DNA of 28,746 nucleotides, taken from a virus. Numbering within the stretch: the stretch's first letter is position 1; each line of letters opens with the position of its first letter. The notes below the pieces were generated by a model. That model was not told where the DNA came from. It searched no databases and worked only from the letters and a program-made list of their open reading frames with translations. The stretch spans positions 1 to 28,746 of IMG/VR virus record IMGVR_UViG_3300040811_000833; one strand, written 5' to 3'. Positions 7,810 through 15,627 of this stretch are shown in pieces. Made by a program: the position numbers and the translations under genes.

Positions 7810-8405
7810 TGGCAAGAATTAGCACTCCTCTATCAGTAGCATTTGCCGGAAGGGCAATAGTAAGTGCTCATTTGATTGAGGTCGGATTACCATCAACTTA
7901 TCTAGGTAAGAATGCACTATATCTTACCGAATCACCGTTTTCAATAAGTTATGACACAGACACAGCACCAGATACAGGTGCTAATACATATACCAGTGAT
8001 GGTGTATTGTTAGGTGTTGGCGAAAGCAAAGAATCGGGCACACTTGCTATTACAGGATGTAATATTACATTAAGTGGACTAGAACCAAACATAAGAAATG
8101 CTGTAATGAAGCCAGGTATTGTTAATCAAAGCGTAAGTTTCTACAGGGTATTTTTAGATGAAGATACTTACGGATTGGTTGATGTTCCATTGCTACTATT
8201 CAAAGGCAAAGTAAGCAGTTATCAACATAGAGATGGTGAGGGTGAAAGCATTATAACATTGGCTGTCAAAAGTAATTTTGCTGACTTTGAAAAAACAAAA
8301 GGTATTAGAACCAACCAAGGCAGTCTTAAAAAGATTGATCCTAATGAATATGGTTTTGAATTCAGTCACGAAAGCGTAAGTGATATCAAATGGGGTAAAG
8401 CATAA
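7809..8405 (+). CDS. Tail tip / baseplate hub assembly protein (gpL-like)
   Basis: The product has 198 aa, coupled to both neighbours by TAATG. It starts MARISTPLSVAFAGRAIVSA and carries 'YLTESPFSISYDTDTAPDTG', 'YTSDGVLLGVGE' and 'LTLSGLEP'-like strands, then 'KGKVSSYQHRDGEGESIITL' and a C-terminal 'NEYGFEFSHESVSDIKWGK'. The 'FKGKVSS...I.LAV.S..ADFEKTKG' region resembles tail tip proteins with DUF2163/DUF1833-type folds found between the distal tail protein and the J-like hub. Role in the tip complex is inferred from this order. Confidence 0.6.
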   Translation: MARISTPLSVAFAGRAIVSAHLIEVGLPSTYLGKNALYLTESPFSISYDTDTAPDTGANTYTSDGVLLGVGESKESGTLAITGCNITLSGLEPNIRNAVMKPGIVNQSVSFYRVFLDEDTYGLVDVPLLLFKGKVSSYQHRDGEGESIITLAVKSNFADFEKTKGIRTNQGSLKKIDPNEYGFEFSHESVSDIKWGKA

Positions 8406-10981
8406 TGGGTTGGTTTAGTGATGCATGGGACGCAATTAAAGACGTTGGTAAAAGCGTTGTCAAAACGGTTAAAAATGTTGTAGAAGGCATTATTGACTTT
8501 GTTGGTGATGTAATTGATTTTGTTGTATCTCCATTTACAGCATTATTTGATATTCCGGATCCAAACATTGGAGAGCAAAGTGCTCAATATGCCCAAGGTG
8601 TTACAATTACAAAATCAGGCACAACAAATCCATTACCTGTGGTTTATGGTTATAGACGTTTGGGCGGCAATATTGTTTTTGTTGATACACAGGGCGATTC
8701 AAACAAATACCTATATGTGTGTTACGCACTATCGCATGGAGAAGTTACTGGATTAAAAAGATTATTCATTGATGACAATGAATTACCTAGAAGTTTGTTT
8801 ACCAATAGCGATAAGTTTCCAAATGAAACCGTTGTTACCGTAAACGCAGGTAGATATTCAGGCAGAGCAAAGTTTCAATTTTTTAGAGGAACTGAAACAC
8901 AAGCACAAAGTAATTTGTTGAATGAATCTAACGAATGGAGCAAAAAACGCAGACGTTTGAAAGGCATTTGTTATCTTGCCGCACGTTATGAATGGAAAAA
9001 AATTGAAACACAAGAAGATCAAGACAACAATCCATTTAGTGGAGGTATTCCTAGAATACAATGTGATATACTAGGACAAAAAGTTTATGACATTGGTGCT
9101 AATCACAACGGTTCAACAGATATTACAAATTTTTCAAGTGCTACTAAAACTTTAAGTTATAATCCAGCAGATTGTTTGTTAGATTATCTTACAAACGAAA
9201 GGTATGGTGCTGGATTACCTATTTCAGAAATAGACGGCGAAAGTTTTTATATAGCACATAACAAATTAGATCAACAGGTTACATACTATACTGGTGCAAA
9301 AGGCAAAGTTATGACTACTAATGCTGTTATTGCCACTGGCAACAAATTATTAGATAATACCAAACAACTGCTATCAGGATGTAGAGGTATTATGCCTTAC
9401 ATACAGGGTAGATATAAACTTAAGATTGAAGATGCTGGTAATGATTATGATATTATTAGTAGTGTAACAAATGTTAAATTTGATGTTGACGAGAACTTTA
9501 TTGTAGGTGATATAGCACTTGTTGGCGAAAGAAAAAATAGTTATTACAACCAAGTTACGGTTAATTATGTAGATCCTGATTTACAATTTACAAATCAGCA
9601 AATTGTTTATCCTGAAAAAGACAGCACACTTGAATCAACATATCTTGCTGAAGATAATGACGAAGTATTATCAGGAGAATTTGGTTTTCCTACAATCACA
9701 AACAAGTATGTAGCAAGACACATTGCCAAAATGATTTTAGAAAAATCAAGAAGTCAAAGATTATTAAACTTTACAGGAACACCCGATCTACTTGCTATAG
9801 AACCAGGCGATGTTATTCGTATTAATCATACACGTTTAGGATTAACCAATGTGTTATTTAGAGTAGTAGGTATGCAGATTACACAAACAAGTAATGTGCT
9901 TATGGAGTGTGTTGAAGTTATTGCTACAACATATCCATTTATTACAACTGATGAAGAAGACATACCAATTCCGCCTAAAAGACCGGATCCTATTCTTCCT
10001 AATCCTATTTCACCACAACCAGTGGTTCCACCTATTGGTATTGTGCCACCTGAAGATCCTACACCACCTAGTATTGGTTTTGATAGTGCAAATGATCCAA
10101 TTGATGATCCAGAGCCACAACCAGAACCTATTATTCCGGATCCACCGGATGAGCCGGAGTTTCCACCAGTTATTCCGCCAGAAGAGCCAGAGGTGCCACC
10201 AGAATTACCAGAAGATCCAGAAGATCCTCAACAGCCACCTATTGAGCCACCACCTCCACCGCCACCACCATTACCACCGGGCGTGAGAGAATTTAAAGGT
10301 TTGGGTTTATCAGATTTAGGATTTCCAGGACAATGCCATAAGACAAGTGTAGGCACAAGTTTTGCGGCATTTGGCACGGGCGATGCTAATGGTATAAACG
10401 GTGTTAGACTTACAAAATATCCTTACAGCGTATTTCACAATGGATCAAGAAAATATGGATATAAAATTAGTGGTTTGTATTTGAATGTTCCTGCGGATTC
10501 AACCGTTGACACAATGCGTATTTGGAGAGGCAAAAGAGGTGATCCAAAAAGTCTTGAATATCTAGAAGGAATAAAAGTATATCCTAATAGATTTTCAGCA
10601 CAATTATTTGATTTAGAAAGCACAGGCTATTGGTCAATTGATTGGAGCAATAGTTCAAGATTAATTTTTAGTGCTGATGAATATTGGCGTTTTGATTTTG
10701 TAAGAAACCTAAATGGTAGTTCAACGGTGCTACCTGACAAGTCACCTGATGGTGCTAGTTTTGCCGAAGTAGCAGAAGTTGAATATCAAAGAAGTGCTAG
10801 TAATACAAGCAGAGAATTTATAAACACAAACGGTAAACAGGTAGTAAGATACTTGGATATCAACAACAACGTAAGATACGGAACAAGTTTTGAAGCGTTT
10901 TGGAATCACGTTATACAAACACAATTTCCAGGATCAACAGGATTTGCTGGGTTTAGTGCTAGTGTGGATTTAGGAGGTTAA
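8405..10981 (+). CDS. J-like tail hub / host-specificity protein with proline hinge
   Basis: The product has 858 aa. Residues 1-50 form an amphipathic to hydrophobic segment (WFSDAWDAIKDVGKSV, then IIDFVGDVIDFVVSPF) like the start of many phage tip attachment proteins, followed by 'GVTITKSGTTNPLPVVYGYR' and 'GGNIVFVDTQGDSNKYLYVC', a common signature of J-type hubs. Domains with 'DCLLDYLTNERYGAGLP' and 'SGCRGIMPYIQGRYKLKIED' match the conserved central part. About residues 519-624 are an extreme Pro/Glu/Asp-rich linker with a run of eight prolines. Residues 625-858 form a separate Gly/Ser/aromatic beta-rich domain, probably exposed and receptor-facing. Confidence 0.8.
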   Translation: MGWFSDAWDAIKDVGKSVVKTVKNVVEGIIDFVGDVIDFVVSPFTALFDIPDPNIGEQSAQYAQGVTITKSGTTNPLPVVYGYRRLGGNIVFVDTQGDSNKYLYVCYALSHGEVTGLKRLFIDDNELPRSLFTNSDKFPNETVVTVNAGRYSGRAKFQFFRGTETQAQSNLLNESNEWSKKRRRLKGICYLAARYEWKKIETQEDQDNNPFSGGIPRIQCDILGQKVYDIGANHNGSTDITNFSSATKTLSYNPADCLLDYLTNERYGAGLPISEIDGESFYIAHNKLDQQVTYYTGAKGKVMTTNAVIATGNKLLDNTKQLLSGCRGIMPYIQGRYKLKIEDAGNDYDIISSVTNVKFDVDENFIVGDIALVGERKNSYYNQVTVNYVDPDLQFTNQQIVYPEKDSTLESTYLAEDNDEVLSGEFGFPTITNKYVARHIAKMILEKSRSQRLLNFTGTPDLLAIEPGDVIRINHTRLGLTNVLFRVVGMQITQTSNVLMECVEVIATTYPFITTDEEDIPIPPKRPDPILPNPISPQPVVPPIGIVPPEDPTPPSIGFDSANDPIDDPEPQPEPIIPDPPDEPEFPPVIPPEEPEVPPELPEDPEDPQQPPIEPPPPPPPPLPPGVREFKGLGLSDLGFPGQCHKTSVGTSFAAFGTGDANGINGVRLTKYPYSVFHNGSRKYGYKISGLYLNVPADSTVDTMRIWRGKRGDPKSLEYLEGIKVYPNRFSAQLFDLESTGYWSIDWSNSSRLIFSADEYWRFDFVRNLNGSSTVLPDKSPDGASFAEVAEVEYQRSASNTSREFINTNGKQVVRYLDINNNVRYGTSFEAFWNHVIQTQFPGSTGFAGFSASVDLGG

Positions 10982-10982
10982 T

Positions 10983-11771
10983 ATGGCAGGTAATGGATAT
11001 TACGATAGAGAACGTGCTGTATACCTACCTCGTAGCACGACAACATGGGCGGATCTAACAGGCAATTGGAGCAGTTATACCAGTTGGCGTTACACACCTA
11101 GTCTACCTTTAGAGTTTACCAGCAATGTGTATGACGCAAGTGAAAAGAATTATTTTAATGTAACAACCAACGTTGAATATCAACCACTAGGAAACATTAC
11201 TATGACGCTGTTCTATGGAGATACCGTAGATAGTGCGGGTGGTAGCATAGATTCACCTAGCAGTATCAGTTGGACACCAGGAGACACGGTGCCTGCTGTA
11301 TATGCCCGTTATTTTCAATTAAAAGTATCAATTACTGAAGATAGTGCGGGCACAGGACTAGCACAACTAACAAGAATGAGTTTTAACGCACTACAAGAAT
11401 ACGCTGTGGAAACACTTACAGATATAAACACAGCAACATTAAGTGGTAGCGTTGGAGCAAGAACACTGGACATCGCAACAGGCTTTAGTCAAATAACCAG
11501 CCTTATTTGTCAACCAAGAAGTTCAAGTTCAACTTATGTTGTTTCTAACTATGTGTCAAGTGATGATAGTGCGGGTGAAGTTTATGTAGAACAGGGAATT
11601 ACACCAATACCACACGTTACCGTGGTAAGTAAGGGTGCGGCTCCAGAATTAAAAATTGTAGATTTAACAACCTACGGACAAACAAATGTCGATGCTACGT
11701 TAGATATCCGCATTGAAGGATTAAGAGCACTAACGGCTGATGCTACAGACGGAAATGTGAGGACATCATAA
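10983..11771 (+). CDS. Tail fibre-like virion protein with three DSAG motifs
   Basis: The product has 262 aa and begins one base after the J gene with GGAGG upstream. It is beta-rich, starting MAGNGYYDRERAVYLPRSTT with aromatic/Trp-rich strands (WADLTGNWSSYTSWRYTPSL). Three DSAG tetrapeptides lie at 11229-11240, 11340-11351 and 11565-11576, each on a strand boundary. The C-terminal part (GITPIPHVTVVSKGAAPELK and onward) looks like an Ig or jelly-roll type fold. No exact family is recognised. Position after the hub supports a tail-tip or fibre role. Confidence 0.6.
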   Translation: MAGNGYYDRERAVYLPRSTTTWADLTGNWSSYTSWRYTPSLPLEFTSNVYDASEKNYFNVTTNVEYQPLGNITMTLFYGDTVDSAGGSIDSPSSISWTPGDTVPAVYARYFQLKVSITEDSAGTGLAQLTRMSFNALQEYAVETLTDINTATLSGSVGARTLDIATGFSQITSLICQPRSSSSTYVVSNYVSSDDSAGEVYVEQGITPIPHVTVVSKGAAPELKIVDLTTYGQTNVDATLDIRIEGLRALTADATDGNVRTS

Positions 11772-12322
11772 TGCCAAGTATTAGTTTACCAGATGCTACA
11801 AAATTTGATAGCGATTCAGATACTATCAAAGAATCAAGACCAGAATTAAAAACAATGGCAGATGCCATTAACACAATTGGTGCTGAATACAACGCAGGCA
11901 CACTTGGCGGCAGTGGCGGATTTAGTGCTGTTCAAGTGCAATTAACCAACGGTGGCAGTTATACACTAGAAGGCGGTAATAAACATTATTTTATAGAAGT
12001 AGGCTGGGATGACAATGATAGTTCAGGCACATTAGATATTGATTTGAATGTTGATAATCTAGTAGGCAGTGAAGTGTTTTTTATAACTTTTTTTAGTGCT
12101 ACAGAAGACGGAACAGGCAGTGGTGCTGTAAGTGTTAATGTTAATTGGAAATACGGCGGCAGTTTATTGAATACTGACTTAAGAACAGCAAATGCTTCAC
12201 AACAAGTGATGTATAGTGTTATGACGTTCCCAGCACAAACACAATATGGGGACAATTATAACGCAGATTTGAGGATACACTACACTACACTTGGAGGCAA
12301 TCAGATTAACTGGACCTTATAA
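11771..12322 (+). CDS. Fibre-type virion protein with shared N-terminal module
   Basis: The product has 183 aa, coupled upstream by TAATG. The N-terminus (DATKFDSDSDTIKESRPELK then TMADAINTIGAEYNAGT) shares the pattern D-S/T...ARP/SRP-D/E-L-K...A-I-N with the genes at 12414 and 26150. The rest is Gly/Ser/Asp-rich beta structure (LTNGGSYTLEGGNKHYFIEV, NVNWKYGGS, YNADLRIHYTTLGGNQINW). It is probably a small fibre or decoration protein attached through the N-terminal helix. Confidence 0.6.
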   Translation: MPSISLPDATKFDSDSDTIKESRPELKTMADAINTIGAEYNAGTLGGSGGFSAVQVQLTNGGSYTLEGGNKHYFIEVGWDDNDSSGTLDIDLNVDNLVGSEVFFITFFSATEDGTGSGAVSVNVNWKYGGSLLNTDLRTANASQQVMYSVMTFPAQTQYGDNYNADLRIHYTTLGGNQINWTL

Positions 12323-12417
12323 TGGTGTCTAAAACGCAAAATAAGCGTCATACAAGCGTTTTTATAGGTAATACGATGTATGACATTAAATATAACATAA
12401 GAGAGGAAATAATATGA
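12322..12417 (+). CDS. Possible 31-aa coupled miniprotein
   Basis: ATG 12322 overlaps the previous stop (TAATG) and its TGA overlaps the next start (ATGA at 12414), so a complete 31-aa frame bridges the gap exactly: MVSKTQNKRHTSVFIGNTMY then DIKYNIREEII. Double coupling fits the style of neighbouring genes. Against it, the frame is short, it contains a hairpin with a T run (12331-12363), and composition is ordinary. It could merely carry ribosomes across the gap. Confidence 0.35.
   Translation: MVSKTQNKRHTSVFIGNTMYDIKYNIREEII
12331..12363 (+). terminator. Weak hairpin with T run
   Basis: AAAACGC (12331-12337) pairs with GCGTTTT (12356-12362) over an 18-base loop and T residues follow. This could be a leaky terminator between fibre genes, but it lies inside a possible coupled miniORF. 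Confidence 0.35.
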
Positions 12418-12845
12418 CTTGGGGAACGGTAGGAAACATAGTCACTACAAATTTAGATGACTCAACGGATTCACCAGCGGCGGCTAGACCCGATTTAAAA
12501 GCCGCATTGGATGAACTAAAAAATGTAATTAACGGACGCAATACTGCGAATGGTGTTGCTGGCTTGAATAGTTCAAGCAAGATTGTGGCAACCTATCTTC
12601 CAGACGAATTCAACTCAAGTTCAAGCAATCCTCTCACGCTTGATCCTGACACAGGCAAAGTAAAACTAGAAGAAATTCTCAATCTTAAACCACAAACAGC
12701 GGCACAACTAAACTCTAGAACGGACCAAGCAACAGGTGATGTTGCTTACTGTTCAGATGGAGGCGATGACAGTGCAGGTGTTGGCTGTATTGCTGTGTAT
12801 GACGGCAATGATTGGCGTGCTGTGCAACTTGGAGAAGTTCTATAA
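12414..12845 (+). CDS. Fibre-type virion protein with shared N-terminal module
   Basis: The product has 143 aa; AGAGAGGAAAT precedes the start. The N-terminal module reads 'NLDDSTDSPAAARPDLKAAL' then DELKNVINGR, a common phage fibre attachment pattern. A linker 'GVAGLNSSSKIVATYLPDEF' resembles short fibre repeats, followed by 'LNLKPQTAAQLNSRTDQATG' and a C-terminal domain with cysteines (YCSDGGDDSAGVGCIAVYDG) and a DSAG (12768-12779). The C-terminal 'GCIAVYDGNDWRAV' pattern is common in phage fibre tips. The gene ends in a TAATG overlap with the next. Confidence 0.6.
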   Translation: MTWGTVGNIVTTNLDDSTDSPAAARPDLKAALDELKNVINGRNTANGVAGLNSSSKIVATYLPDEFNSSSSNPLTLDPDTGKVKLEEILNLKPQTAAQLNSRTDQATGDVAYCSDGGDDSAGVGCIAVYDGNDWRAVQLGEVL

Positions 12846-13033
12846 TGAGCGACATGGCAGAACTAGACAAAAGATTAGCATTGGTTGAACAGAAACTGGA
12901 AATCATAGTTAGTAACCACCTAACACACATGGAAGCAGATGTAAATGAAATCAAACGTATGTTCAAGTGGGGTGTTGGTGTTGTGTTTGTGCAACTGATT
13001 GGAGTTATTGTAGCATTGGCATTGATGTTGTAA
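12845..13033 (+). CDS. XhlA-like small membrane protein (lysis accessory?)
   Basis: The start is the coupled ATG 12845 (MSDMAELDKRLALVEQKLEI), giving 62 aa; an upstream reading begins in the preceding gene and is unlikely. A coiled coil of about 35 residues with heptad leucine/isoleucine spacing is followed by one C-terminal membrane span (VGVVFVQLIGVIVALALML). This architecture matches the XhlA / hemolysin-type phage proteins that accompany holins. No endolysin is seen in the window, so a lysis role is inferred only from architecture. Confidence 0.6.
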   Translation: MSDMAELDKRLALVEQKLEIIVSNHLTHMEADVNEIKRMFKWGVGVVFVQLIGVIVALALML

Positions 13034-13248
13034 TGGAAGCACGGTATCTAATGCTAGATCCACGCACCTATAAATTGGAGCATGGACAACTTTTCAAAAT
13101 ACAAACCTGTCAGTTCTGTGGACACCACGAATTCAACTATCAACGCTATAAAAACACACCATACAACAACAACAATTCAGTGGCTTGGGTGCAACGCTGT
13201 AAAGGTTGTAAAAAAACCGTTTCTACGGTGAAAAAACACGCCGCATAG
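13033..13248 (+). CDS. Small zinc-ribbon protein
   Basis: The coupled start TAATG at 13033 gives 71 aa (MEARYLMLDPRTYKLEHGQL...). Two CxxC pairs, CQFC (residues 26-29) and CKGC (56-59), are spaced as in zinc ribbons, with basic residues after the second pair (KKTVSTVKKHAA). It may bind nucleic acid or protein. It closes the rightward tail operon; the next 200 nt are noncoding. Confidence 0.6.
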   Translation: MEARYLMLDPRTYKLEHGQLFKIQTCQFCGHHEFNYQRYKNTPYNNNNSVAWVQRCKGCKKTVSTVKKHAA

Positions 13249-13308
13249 TAAATATTAGTGAACAAAGATTATTCTTACTGACATTGGTTTGATCGTTGTT
13301 TAATTCCC

Positions 13309-13386
13309 GGGGATTATACCAAAAGTTCTACCTTGCAAGGCTGAACTCCATAATTAAAATTAACTCCTTTAATTGGTATAATCCCC
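13309..13386 (+). other. Three-way-junction inverted repeat
   Basis: GGGGATTATACC (13309-13320) is perfectly complementary to GGTATAATCCCC (13375-13386). Inside are two further hairpins: AGTTC (13324-13328) with GAACT (13343-13347), enclosing CCT/AGG around TGCA, and AATTAAA (13352-13358) with TTTAATT (13368-13374). A T run follows (ACTTTTT). This may end the tail operon as an elaborate terminator, be a small structured RNA, or act as a DNA cruciform. Bases 13249-13308 hold only a weak AACAA/TTGTT pairing. Confidence 0.65.
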
Positions 13387-13398
13387 ACTTTTTATCTC

Positions 13399-13427
13399 TT
13401 GACTTTTGCCAGTTTTAAGCCTATAAT
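13399..13427 (+). promoter_or_regulatory. Near-consensus sigma70 promoter
   Basis: TTGACT (13399-13404) and TATAAT (13422-13427) are separated by exactly 17 bp; 11 of 12 positions match the bacterial consensus. Transcription should start near 13434 and read through the 142-aa gene into the structured RNA candidate. Confidence 0.85.
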
Positions 13428-13459
13428 TACAATATAGACTAAATAAGAGTATGGCACAT

Positions 13460-13885
13460 ATGAAAAGAGATCCTATAAATGATTGGAGCAAAACGATTAG
13501 CACAACTATTCGTATGAGCAAACAAGCACCAATCAAAAGACAAAAAGCATTCAAATATAGTGTTCACAAAGGCTTATCCGACAAGCAATTGAGAGAAAGC
13601 GTTGAACAAGAACAACTAATTGGATATTGGATACGTGATAAGGGCATGAAACACTCTGATTTTGTGGGACACCCTTATATAGATGATGTCATCATGTTAA
13701 TCAACATAAGAGACTCTGTTTGGAATATGCTAAACAAATCAGAACAAGCGGTTTGGGGAGCGTATTGGAATCAAGTCTATCACAAAAGGCACAAACTCAA
13801 AAACAAGGCACTAATTAAGTTTGAAAAAATCATTTCACAGGCACTAGCAAGACACAAAATACAGGCTTTAAGACAGAACCCTTAA
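13460..13885 (+). CDS. Hypothetical basic helical protein
   Basis: ATG 13460 is preferred to ATG 13451 because AAGAG (13445-13449) sits ten bases before it but only one base before the earlier ATG. The product (about 141 aa, MKRDPINDWSKTISTTIRMS...) is basic and mainly helical, with 'HPYIDDVIMLINIRDSVWNM', 'SEQAVWGAYWNQVYHKRHKL' and a Lys/Arg-rich C-terminus. It is driven by a strong host-type promoter and immediately followed by a large structured RNA, so it may be a partner of that RNA; this is only a guess from position and charge. No family is recognised. Confidence 0.65.
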   Translation: MKRDPINDWSKTISTTIRMSKQAPIKRQKAFKYSVHKGLSDKQLRESVEQEQLIGYWIRDKGMKHSDFVGHPYIDDVIMLINIRDSVWNMLNKSEQAVWGAYWNQVYHKRHKLKNKALIKFEKIISQALARHKIQALRQNP

Positions 13886-13888
13886 AAA

Positions 13889-14345
13889 AAGGATCAAGAT
13901 AATGACGGTAAAGGGTCCTTCGTTGCTGAACAGGTTTTCTGCTGTTCAGAATAACAACGGTGCCACGTTCGCCCGCAAGGGTGCGAGTTAGACATAGCCA
14001 AACTTCTCGCTTAAAGGATACAGAAAATCGTTTGCCCTAGAGATAGGGACAAGAGTCCAAGATTTGGATTTGGAGCACGGTGGCAAGTGTAGTGAGCACT
14101 TTTTTTTGTGCGGAAACTACATTTGCCGTCGTATGACTTCAAGTCCAAGTTGAAATAATCACTTTTAAAAGAAAATGTAAATCACGCAAGTGATTTACAG
14201 ATGAACGTAGTTCATCTACAAACATATCATAACAATACCACTTGGAGTTTGAACGATAGTCGTTTCTAGTGACATAGGAATAGTTCTGACTAAATAATGT
14301 TGTGGATGGCACTGACGCCAAATATCATAAAAAGTGCCATTTTTA
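13889..14345 (+). ncRNA. Large structured noncoding RNA candidate
   Basis: No coding frame fits this 410-nt gap, but it folds densely. Pairings seen include: GACGGTAAA (13904-13912) with TTTGCCGTC (14122-14130, one G-U); CTGAACAG (13926-13933) with CTGTTCAG (13942-13949), extended by CGTTG/CAACG; TGCCAC (13961-13966) with GTGGCA (14080-14085); CGCCC-GCAA-GGGTG (13970-13983); GCGAG/CTCGC (13983-14010); CCCTA-GAGA-TAGGG (14035-14048); TCCAA/TTGGA (14056-14068); TGTAGT/ACTACA (14088-14121); a 10-bp stem with a GCAA loop (14176-14199); AGATGAAC/GTTCATCT (14199-14217); and TCCAAGT/ACTTGGA (14144-14246). Three loops are GNRA type. A 5' hairpin AAGGATC/GGTCCTT (13889-13920) crosses the long-range stem. 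A terminator ends it. Known large phage RNAs (GOLLD, ROOL, T-large) are possible relatives. Confidence 0.75.
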
Positions 14346-14347
14346 TT
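14305..14347 (+). terminator. Intrinsic terminator of the structured RNA
   Basis: ATGGCACT (14306-14313) pairs perfectly with AGTGCCAT (14333-14340), followed by TTTTATT. It lies at the 3' end of the structured RNA and upstream of the methyltransferase ATG at 14393, so reading that gene from ATG 14297 would mean translating through a terminator. Confidence 0.7.
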
Positions 14348-14392
14348 CCTAAATGGATAGGTGCCATTCACACTCAATCGCAAAGACACACA

Positions 14393-14917
14393 ATGGCAAA
14401 ACACTACGAAGACTGGCATACACTATTTCCTAATTCGGGCAAGGGCAAAGAGTTTCCTTGGATGCGTGATACACTACTGCGATTCAACCCCGAATCAGTT
14501 TTAGATTATGGATGTGGCAAGGGTGGCACAGCAGACTACATAGAAAGCACCACACACTTTAAGGTTGACCGTTACGATCCAGGCTATCAACCCTACAGCC
14601 TAAAGCCAACTAAAACCTATGACTTTGTGTATTCAACGGATGTGTTTGAACACATAGAACTGGAGGATGTGGGCCCAGCAATACAATACATAAACACACT
14701 GACCACACGCTATCACGCACACATTATAGACTTGGATCCAGCGAGAAAACACCTGCCAGATGGACGCAACGCACACGTTACACTACTGGATGAAGCAGAG
14801 TGGCTAAACACATTCAATCAGGTGTGCGAGGTTGTGGACTACACTACACAGGGCTATGAGGACAAATATCTACCTCAAAGAACGAGATTACACGTGGTAT
14901 GTCTAGCACACTCATAG
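14393..14917 (+). CDS. Class I SAM-dependent methyltransferase
   Basis: The start is set at ATG 14393 (MAKHYEDWHTLFPNSGKGKE), downstream of the terminator; an in-frame ATG at 14297 would add 32 atypical residues. Neither has a clear ribosome binding site. The 174-aa product has motif I 'VLDYGCGKGGTADYI' (about residues 35-49), an acidic position after the second strand (VDRYDPGY), and 'DFVYSTDVFEHIELEDV', the usual motif after strand 4 of the Rossmann methyltransferase fold, followed by 'HAHIIDLDP'. The substrate is unknown; the next gene is a glycosyltransferase overlapping by 19 nt, so glycan or nucleotide-sugar modification is likely. Confidence 0.75.
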   Translation: MAKHYEDWHTLFPNSGKGKEFPWMRDTLLRFNPESVLDYGCGKGGTADYIESTTHFKVDRYDPGYQPYSLKPTKTYDFVYSTDVFEHIELEDVGPAIQYINTLTTRYHAHIIDLDPARKHLPDGRNAHVTLLDEAEWLNTFNQVCEVVDYTTQGYEDKYLPQRTRLHVVCLAHS

Positions 14918-15627
14918 TAACTTCATATAACAAGCGACTAGAAGAACAGTATGCACATCGCTTTTTTAATACATACAAGGGCGAACTGGATACTATGTTA
15001 GTAAGTGAAGATATACTATCTAGCGGTGCAACACACACTATACCCCTAACAGCACACGAAAACTTTGCGAGAATGAACAGTTGGCGCAAGACACAAGACT
15101 TTAAACAGGATGCTGTGAGATTCTCACACAAACCATACGCAATATGGACAGCAGTATATGACGTGTATGAACCCCACGAACAGGGCAAGTATGATTCACT
15201 GATGTGGATAGACGCGGACACAGTATTCAAACAACCGATAACACAGCAGTGGATTGATGACGCCTTTAGACACACAGGCATAATGACCTACATGGGCAGA
15301 CCTAACTATCATTCAGAAACCGGCGTGTTATGGTTTAACTTAAACAACCCAAGCATGAGAGATTACATAGAAAGTGTGATAGAACTATACAATACTAACC
15401 GTATATATGAATTAGCGGAAACACATGACAGTTATGTATGGGATTGGGTTAGACAGCACTATGAACAGTTAAAGAGCGAGGAAAAGCGTAGAGGATTTAG
15501 AGACATAGGTGTTGACTATAAAGTAAGTGGAGGACATATACAAGCACACTTATTTGGTGACTATATGGATCATCTTAAAGGCAGTAAACGCAAAGCACAA
15601 GGATATAGCGTAGAGAACACGAAGTAA
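14899..15627 (+). CDS. Glycosyltransferase, GT-A-like
   Basis: The product has 242 aa and its start overlaps the methyltransferase 3' end. The N-terminus 'STLIVTSYNKRLEEQYAHRF' is a strand-helix typical of nucleotide-sugar binding. The key motif is 'YDSLMWIDADTVFKQPI' (about residues 96-112) with the DxD metal/nucleotide-sugar site. Later, 'TGVLWFNLNN' and 'SYVWDWVR' resemble the acceptor side of GT8/GT-A enzymes, and 'VSGGHIQAHLFGDYMDHLKG' supplies a His near the end. It probably acts in the host cytoplasm on a phage- or host-encoded glycan or modified base. The gene ends before about 600 nt without a gene. Confidence 0.7.
   Translation: MSSTLIVTSYNKRLEEQYAHRFFNTYKGELDTMLVSEDILSSGATHTIPLTAHENFARMNSWRKTQDFKQDAVRFSHKPYAIWTAVYDVYEPHEQGKYDSLMWIDADTVFKQPITQQWIDDAFRHTGIMTYMGRPNYHSETGVLWFNLNNPSMRDYIESVIELYNTNRIYELAETHDSYVWDWVRQHYEQLKSEEKRRGFRDIGVDYKVSGGHIQAHLFGDYMDHLKGSKRKAQGYSVENTK

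Noticed and set aside
13966-13990. tRNA-like GTTCG...segment
   Set aside because: No cloverleaf, acceptor stem or anticodon arm could be built around it; it is part of a larger fold.
13889-14345. Group I intron, RNase P or tmRNA
   Set aside because: None of the conserved core sequences of these RNAs is recognisable and the flanking genes are complete.
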